A stretch of 14,102 bases of DNA from Phoronis pallida (Eukaryota; Phoronida; Phoronidae), in NCBI GenBank assembly GCA_028565715.1, contig JAOXYC010098889.1, forward strand, positions 1 to 14,102, read 5' to 3'. The position numbers and the translations under genes were made by a program. The notes under the pieces are model-generated. The model made no database searches, was not told where the DNA came from, and saw nothing but the letters and a program-made list of their open reading frames with translations. Shown in pieces: positions 1 to 14,102 of the stretch (positions are counted from its first letter, which is position 1; every line of letters begins with the position of its first letter).

Positions 1-2030
1 ACTTGGCATGGAATCACATGAACAGAAATTGATCATAGAAAATAGACTATTTTGTCGTCACATGTGCTGTTGGAAGTTTAGAATAGTACACACCTTATCT
101 AAGTACACACCTTAGTTTTGCAAAATGTTCACCTTTGTATTGCCAATTGAATTAGGTGTAAATTGTGTTTCAAACGCTGTCTTATTCAATAATTGTTATC
201 CAGCCAAAGATGTGTGAATGAATTTAGTAATGGCATTGAGAAAGGGGAGAGACATGTTTGATTGTCCATGTAAAAGGGTCATGTCGCTTTATAAAGCTCT
301 AAAGATTGGGTTTGTAAAATAGTTTGTAGATTTTACCTGCCAATATGAAGCTCTATATTTTGTTTCAAATAGATCTGTTGCGGCATCTCCAAATCTTTTT
401 TGTTTCAATAGGCAAGAAAAATAAAGACTCATTTTGTGCATATCTAGTGTGTATCAGAAAGTTATCACTTTTGTGTCATCCTTTATCTTGATATTGTCAC
501 AGGGCTAAGTAGGGGCGGGGCATAAACAACAGTTGGTAGTAGGCACTAGGGATCAATAAAGAGTTCAGTTTGAGTCTTATATGTACAGATACCTTTTCGA
601 TAGGCAGATCTTCTGATCGTTTTGGTTTTCGTATATCTTTAGATATGCAAAACCTTCAGATTGATTTGGTTACATGTCTTAAGATATTGCAAGACCTTCA
701 GTTAGAGTTTGATTGCCACTTGAAGTTATCATACATTAGGTGCAATACATACAATGACGTTGTCCCTTCTTTCTATTTTTTTCTTTTTACATAGGTTATC
801 ATTGTGACAATTTTTTTCCCGCACATGTGGAGTATTATTATAATCTATGCTTTAACAATTTAGCCTGTGCCCTTTTCATCAGATTTAAATTTGAGCATAA
901 AAAGATGTTGAATGAATAGAAATGACTAAAAATGAAAGCTGTGAATAGGCTAGACTTAGGTAGTTTTGGTATTCCTAACATTTTCGCACTTATGTAGTTC
1001 AAGACAGCATCCTGACTAGTGACTCGTAGTTATGGAACTGTTGTTTTGAAAAATCACTGGGGTTACCTTTGCATGTTGTTATTTTTCTGAAAATTTGTGC
1101 ATCTTGATTTGTTTTTGTTTTGTTTACATTTGTTGTCAAGGGAACTCGTAATGTACAATTATGCTGTGATTACTAATTAAGTACAGCTCTAGGTATTATA
1201 CATGTTTATATATATATTGGTGTGCGTGTGTCAGCTTGTACATTGAATTTCTGTTTTTTCGTAGGAATGAATTTTGCCCAACACATTTAGCTAGAAATTT
1301 ACATGTCCATAGTTAAAACTTTAAATAATTCGCCAGACTGGTTATCACAAAAACTGCTCGCAAACTTGTCTATGTCATTGTCAGTATCTTACCCTTGTTT
1401 AGTATGTCCATAGATTGATGTCACTATGACCTCAATGTTAGCTTCTCGGAAAATAATTTCATGGGCCAGTATACCCAAAAATTAGACAGTAGAGCTACTC
1501 AATTACAAGGGTCTTACTGTCTAAAAATGAAGTATTTAGACAGCATACATTGCAAGAGAATTGGGGGTTTGACCAAGATTTTTCCATCTGCACAGGTCAA
1601 TAAAAATCGTTATGTGAAACAATGAAAACATTTGAATTTCCATTTCCTACTTGTATGGCAGTTTGATGATGTGTTTTTGACTTTTGCAAGATAGTAAGGT
1701 GCTATGAACTCGCAGTGTTAGTGATTCTGTGTGTTGTATATTTTGCTATATGAAGATGGAGATTGACTCAATGTATATAGCTGGACACTGAACGTACATC
1801 AGGTTGTTGATTGAAGATAGCTTTTCTACCTTCTAATGTATCTAGTATATATTGAATATTATAATACAATTTACAAACATAACTGTCTTCATTTTGTGCA
1901 CCCACTTCACAATAGTTGGTGTATTATTGTCAACACATTTTCCGAGTCGGGCCAGCACCAGTCAACTGTTACATATAATGGCATTGTGACCACACTGGCT
2001 CCCCTTGTAACCCAATTGGAGTAAAACTTG
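1..2030. other. Non-coding upstream stretch, possible 3' UTR or flank of a neighbouring gene
   Basis: No protein family is recognisable in any frame; the short open frames (for example 570-794 and 1836-2024 on plus) look like chance. The stretch is AT-rich, largely free of obvious dispersed repeats, and has AATAAA hexamers at 420-425, 555-560 and 1599-1604. Pumilio-like TGTATATA strings occur near 1770. This texture would fit a long 3' UTR or downstream flank of a plus-strand gene lying left of the window, but no stop codon or coding exon is in view to prove it. A short inverted repeat (TTAGACAGTA at 1482-1491, TACTGTCTAA at 1515-1524) is present. Otherwise I see nothing definite. Confidence 0.3.
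85..114. repeat. Two-copy short direct repeat
   Basis: The 13-mer AGTACACACCTTA occurs at 85-97 and again at 102-114, a period of 17. It is a local duplication with no evident function. Confidence 0.7.
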
Positions 2031-2284
2031 TGACTAGCTACGCTCTGGCCATTATTTTCTAAACCGCTTGATCAATTTTTATAAAAATTACAAATGCATT
2101 ATGATAAATGATCAACAAAAATCAAACTTTTCAGCATTTACAGGGAAAGTGGTCAAAACAGTTTGCGACTAGCAAATTTCAAATGTTCACACAAATAAAA
2201 TTTTTCAAAATATCTTTATTATTTTTCGATAAATGACATATGAGAGGTTGGATATTCATTTCGAGAAACTTTTATTTAAGGTGG

Positions 2285-2987
2285 TGCTCCACACCGATTT
2301 TGATGACTGCGTTTTACAAAAGCTTGCTTAAAACACATAAACAATTTATATATTTTCTGAAAGAGTTTTTAAAAAGCTACTAGAAAATCATTTCAAAGAA
2401 CATTTAGGTCATTTTTTATAAAAAATACAAGCGTTTTTCAACATCACTTCCGGTAAAAAGGGGTGCTCTTCCAAAGAGTACAAGTTGATATGCACTCAAT
2501 AAATCAGCCTGGAAATGAATGTCATGTACTGAACATTTGGTGAATAACTTAAGTGTGTCCCATTTTCTTAAAATTTTGTGTATGTGTCCTAACATTTTTA
2601 ATATCAATTTTATACCACAAGTTTACGTATTCCAATGCTAATATGTAAGACTTGTTGTTACACAATTTCCTAATTAGGCTTTAAACACATAAACTGGGAA
2701 ACACTTTTGATAATTAGAGTGTTGTGATGGTGCATACCAATTTTCAAGTTATTTGTTCCACCAGTTCTCAACTTATACTCATTTGAATGGAACAGGTCAG
2801 CTTGAAAACCCAACTCCTAAAAATACAGGTTAAATCCAAAATTATTTAATATGGAAGTAGAAACTTGTACATTTATTTGTTGGTAGGTATGAGGATTTTT
2901 GTAACATTAATGTTAAAATAAGATGTGTACTAAATGAAAAATATAAAAAAACAAAATTGTTATTTTTTTTTCAATCGGTATGGAGCA
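2285..2987. mobile_element. Possible degenerate terminal-inverted-repeat element
   Basis: TGCTCCACACCGATT at 2285-2299 is matched by its reverse complement at 2973-2987 with one mismatch. The enclosed ~700 bp is AT-rich with no transposase-like frame. Both ends look eroded and no clear target duplication is seen. It could be an old non-autonomous DNA element or a chance pair of repeats. Confidence 0.25.
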
Positions 2988-3192
2988 TTTATTTGAAAAT
3001 AGTATTTTTGCAGGAGCCCAAAGTTGGGGGTTATTACTTATGGGACCCTGTATCTCAATTCATTAGGCCAACATGCATTAAATATGTTTGGAAAATAAAA
3101 ATTACTGATGAAAACTGATATAGAAAGCTAATGAGTCGCAATTTCTAGTCAGAATGGCATTTCTGTTTTTATTTGACTTGCACAAGTTGAAA

Positions 3193-3219
3193 ATGTTCGA
3201 ATTACCTCCCCTGTTTTAA
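3193..3219 (+). other. Short upstream open reading frame in the putative ADK leader, over a hairpin
   Basis: ATG at 3193 opens eight codons (MFELPPLF) ending at TAA 3217-3219, in the same frame as the main ATG 31 nt downstream. It overlaps a 6-bp inverted repeat, CCCCTG at 3208-3213 and CAGGGG at 3222-3227. If transcription starts upstream of 3193, this would be a uORF with leader structure that could lower initiation at 3250. Whether it is in the mRNA is unknown. Confidence 0.3.
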
Positions 3220-3249
3220 CTCAGGGGAAACAACTTCAAACAGGAAAGC

Positions 3250-11703
<8,454 letters not shown>

Positions 11704-12235
11704 ATACAAAAATGTTGAATAATAGAAATATAATTAATTTTCAGATTATTTTTTGGGAAGAATCATGTAAAGGCTTCAAGTTAAATGCATACGTCGCTAC
11801 TTACAAGTGTAGAATTATCAATTATTGAAGTACGACATTTTCATCCGTTTCTTTTACACAGTTTGATTATTTTTCGTTGCCAATTCGTATTACTACCTTC
11901 ATTCTTTATTGAAAACACAAAGCAAATAGGTTACAGTCGATCTCAGTTATCTCGTCACCCTCAAGATATTTCATCAAGTCACATAGGCCGCCTGTATAGA
12001 AATTTCTGGCTGAAGCGAAGGTATTTATTCGTTCAGATGAATGCAAGGATGTAATTTGAAACAATAATTCCTATGCAATTGACCGCATTCAATAGATGAT
12101 AATTTCACATTCGTAAGTAGCGTAAGTTATTTATCATAGACTATCATGTAAGATGTCGAATCTAACAGGCATCTTACTGTTCTTTTAAGAAAGTTTGAAG
12201 AGAAAATAAAAACAGTTTTGTTGATTATTGCTTTG
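11704..12235 (+). other. Probable ADK 3' untranslated region
   Basis: AT-rich sequence after the stop, with no further conserved coding. The end is estimated from the polyadenylation signal at 12205; cleavage would be expected some 10-30 nt after it. The open frame at 11785-12054 has no recognisable similarity and is probably chance. Confidence 0.55.
12205..12210 (+). terminator. Candidate polyadenylation signal AATAAA
   Basis: Canonical hexamer 502 nt after the stop codon, followed by GT-rich sequence (CAGTTTTGTTGATTATTGC). A second AATAAA at 12536-12541, also followed by T/G-rich sequence (GCATCGTTGTTGC), is an alternative. Confidence 0.55.
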
Positions 12236-12772
12236 GTAATTTATACCATGATCCATAGAAAAAGGTGATGAAACAGTTTTACCATGATGTTGATCGAGAT
12301 TAGCAGAACATTTGACATTTAACAGAGGAAGGTGCGTTATTCAATTGTCAAAACTGTTCGATCTTGTTGGCCTATTTCAGACGAGCACCCAAAACATCCT
12401 TTTTTGAGTTATGCTGGCCTCGTCGACTAAACTGATATCATGGAGTTTAAATTTCTCGGTCTGTCTGTAGGAAGGTAACGGGCGGTTACCTATAATAGAT
12501 GTTGGGTTTGGCGGATTCGCCCTCCAATGATCCATAATAAAGCAAAGCATTTTGCATCGTTGTTGCAGACAAGAAATGGAATATGATATGGAGACAGTTC
12601 AAACGGGTTTTTCTCGAACACAATACCAGGAAAAAAACATGTTTTTTTATATAAACGGTATGTTCATAAAACGAAGGAACACTTAAATTTGAACTCGGTT
12701 GAACACGGGCATTGCTCTAGAAATTCCAGTTGAATGTAAGCTACTTAAGTACATTTCCCGGGGTACATTTAC
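12236..12772. other. Downstream intergenic sequence
   Basis: No gene is recognised. It includes a 7-bp inverted repeat AGGTAAC/GTTACCT at 12473-12491 and the second AATAAA at 12536-12541. Otherwise nothing definite. Confidence 0.5.
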
Positions 12773-12965
12773 TAATAATAATAATAATAATACCCAGTGC
12801 TTATATAGCGCTTTTTTATTCAAAGCGCTTTACAATTCTCAATATCATTACCCAGGCTGCGGATCTGTTCACTCAAGTACCATTTCACGGTTACGTTTTC
12901 AAAATACAAGATAAGAAGATGAACTCGCCGCGTGGTCAAGATAAGCGTATCTGACTGATGAACGT
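12773..12965 (-). mobile_element. Probable tRNA-derived SINE, minus strand, with (ATT)n tail
   Basis: Read on the minus strand, a tRNA-like head (CATCAGTCAGATACGCTTATC, with TCAGTC/GC matches to the A-box region, then GAGTTCATCTTC resembling a decayed B box) is followed by a body. The body ends in AAGCGCTTTGAATAAAAAAGCGCTATATAAGCACTGGGTATT and an (ATT)n run at 12773-12792, in part. The GCGCTATATAAG tail block next to trinucleotide repeats is widespread in marine invertebrate genomes. The start of the head is uncertain and may lie somewhat to the right. Confidence 0.55.
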
Positions 12966-13195
12966 GAATGATTAGGGGTATAGGAACTAGGAAGTCAAGT
13001 CGCTGCATTTGGTTTTCGTTGATTATTTCCTTCAATTACAGTGATGAAAGCTAATTTGTTCTGGATTTTGAGGTTAGCTCGAAATTGTTTATACAGGCCT
13101 ACATTGTACTGTTGTCGACCCTGGTCCCCGGGCCCTGGTCCTCCTCATCAGCGTTGGCTGCGAACTTGCGAAGGAGGCAGTGTTGCAACCGGGCC
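12966..13195. other. Intergenic sequence between repeats
   Basis: No coding or RNA signal is recognised. There is a GC-rich pocket (CCCTGGTCCCCGGGCCCTGG) at about 13119-13138, itself partly self-complementary. The minus-strand frame at 13089-13313 runs into the inverted repeats and is chance. Confidence 0.45.
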
Positions 13196-13398
13196 ACAAC
13201 TGTAGCAAAAACCGCAAATGTAGCAATTTGCGGTTGCCATGTCCGCAAATGTAGCAACTTTTAAAAATTGCTACATTTGTGGTTTTTGTTACATTTGCGG
13301 TTGCCATGTCCAACTCATCGGCAAATGAACCAATTTTTAAAAATTGCTACATTTGCAGTTGAAAAGGACAAATTCACCGCAAATGTAACAATTTTTGC
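13196..13398. repeat. Cluster of alternating inverted 15-mers (CCGCAAATGTAGCAA)
   Basis: The unit CCGCAAATGTAGCAA or a close variant appears about eight times in both orientations, for example forward at 13212 and 13242, inverted near 13268 and 13286, forward at 13319 (variant), inverted near 13344 and forward at 13377. Pairs are joined by TTTTTAAAAA, giving hairpins at 13242-13282 and 13319-13357. GGTTGCCATGTCC accompanies two units. No open frame or transposon end is evident. Confidence 0.85.
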
Positions 13399-14102
13399 TA
13401 TGGAACTTGACATAGGGTATTTATGATTTAAAGCAGAGACCGTAAATTATAAAGTAATATTTCTTGTTTCTAAGGTTGGAAAACGTACTGTAAATTGCAT
13501 AGAAACGACTTGGGCTAGGCGTTATTTTGCCAAAACACGCCTAGACAAACGAGTGCTTTAAAAAGTGCGGGCAAAAACGTGTCTGAATTTCGCAACAATG
13601 AATTACGGACTAAACACGGTCAAAAACTTGGCAAAAAACGCCAGACCACATTTTGCCAAACCAATGGCATGCGAGCCCAAATTCTTAAGGCCTTACTGTG
13701 ACTGTAGTGACACTACTGACCTGGTCAATAATTAAGGTAGTTGTCAACTTTTTGTTGTTGAAAACAAATGGTCAATGATAAGGTGCCTAATAGTAATTCC
13801 TACGATAATTATGTTGTGACACTTTCTATTAGATGATACATGTCATATTCAATCCTTACATATAGGGGAGAATGGTATAGTTGGTAAACTTGAGACTAAC
13901 GCGCCGACGTATCTTAAAAACGGTAGAAGTCGGTGCAAATACGTTAAAGGTATAGGCAACTATTTCTAGAGTGTGCTTTAGGATGGTCCGTAATGTTATC
14001 ATTATGCTAGAAAAACACTTTTAGTGAAAAAAAAATTTGGAAAAAAATATTTTTGATATTTTGATCAAAACTGTGATGTCATCGACAGGTCAAAGTACTT
14101 CC
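13399..14102. other. Intergenic sequence to the window end
   Basis: No gene is recognised. A perfect 8-bp inverted repeat CTAGGCGT/ACGCCTAG lies at 13515-13544 around TTTTGCCAAAA, and TTTTGCCAAA recurs near 13653. The last 230 bases are AT-rich with A/T runs and no identifiable element. Confidence 0.5.

Larger units (their letters stand above)
2031..3249. other. AT-rich flank upstream of ADK, expected to hold the promoter
   Basis: No coding signal is visible. The transcription start of ADK should lie in the last few hundred bases, but I see no clear TATA box or initiator at a convincing distance from the ATG at 3250. Poly-T and poly-A runs are common (for example 2947-2970). An in-frame TAA at 3217-3219 shows that the ADK frame does not extend upstream of 3250 in unspliced sequence. 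A pair of inverted 15-mers bounds part of the region (listed separately). Confidence 0.4.

Noticed and set aside
11785-12054. 89-codon frame after the ADK stop as a second gene
   Set aside because: No similarity to known proteins, and it lies within the probable 3' UTR before the AATAAA at 12205.
12901-12965. Intact tRNA gene on the minus strand
   Set aside because: Only decayed A- and B-box-like segments are visible, and the arms do not close. It fits the head of a SINE better.

Overview
The window is animal nuclear DNA, AT-rich and intron-rich. It holds one recognisable gene: a complete plus-strand adenosine kinase (ADK) gene of 11 coding exons, from the ATG at 3250 to the stop at 11703. 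The spliced frame is 1,074 nt (357 residues plus stop). All ten introns are GT-AG, and the reading phases close exactly at every junction. The species cannot be named. Short AT-rich introns, many small foldback elements and a probable SINE with an (ATT)n tail fit a marine invertebrate such as a mollusc, other lophotrochozoan or hemichordate/echinoderm. There is no bacterial operon structure, CRISPR array, rRNA or intact tRNA gene.

Layout: 1-3249 is non-coding; its first ~2 kb could be the 3' UTR or flank of an upstream gene, and the last part must hold the ADK promoter. Exon 1 (3250-3305) encodes a short tail with a basic AKRLK patch like that of the nuclear long ADK isoform of mammals. Intron 1 holds a possible second first exon (ATG at 3753, donor after 3760) whose phase joins correctly to exon 2, plus a 116-bp foldback element. 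Exons 2-11 encode the whole PfkB-family ribokinase fold, including GGATQNS, PTGTCA, NLSAPF, NETE and the catalytic DTNGAGDAF. The 3' UTR starts at 11704 with a polyadenylation signal at 12205. From about 12240 to the end there is only non-coding DNA with repeats: a minus-strand SINE-like unit and a cluster of alternating inverted 15-mers.

The notable structure is in the introns. Several non-autonomous DNA-transposon-like foldbacks are present: one with TA flanks (intron 1), two related copies on either side of exon 4 (introns 3 and 4), a 349-bp near-hairpin bounded by TTAA (intron 6), and a 520-bp PIF/Harbinger-like element with TTA duplications 11 nt downstream of the exon 8 boundary (intron 8). 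Intron 2 carries a five-unit minisatellite. These would make long double-stranded segments in the ADK pre-mRNA.

ADK phosphorylates adenosine to AMP with ATP. It clears adenosine and supports methylation by removing the product of S-adenosylhomocysteine hydrolysis. I found no convincing undescribed multi-gene system. The leads worth checking are the alternative first exon and the effect of the foldbacks on splicing or RNA editing.
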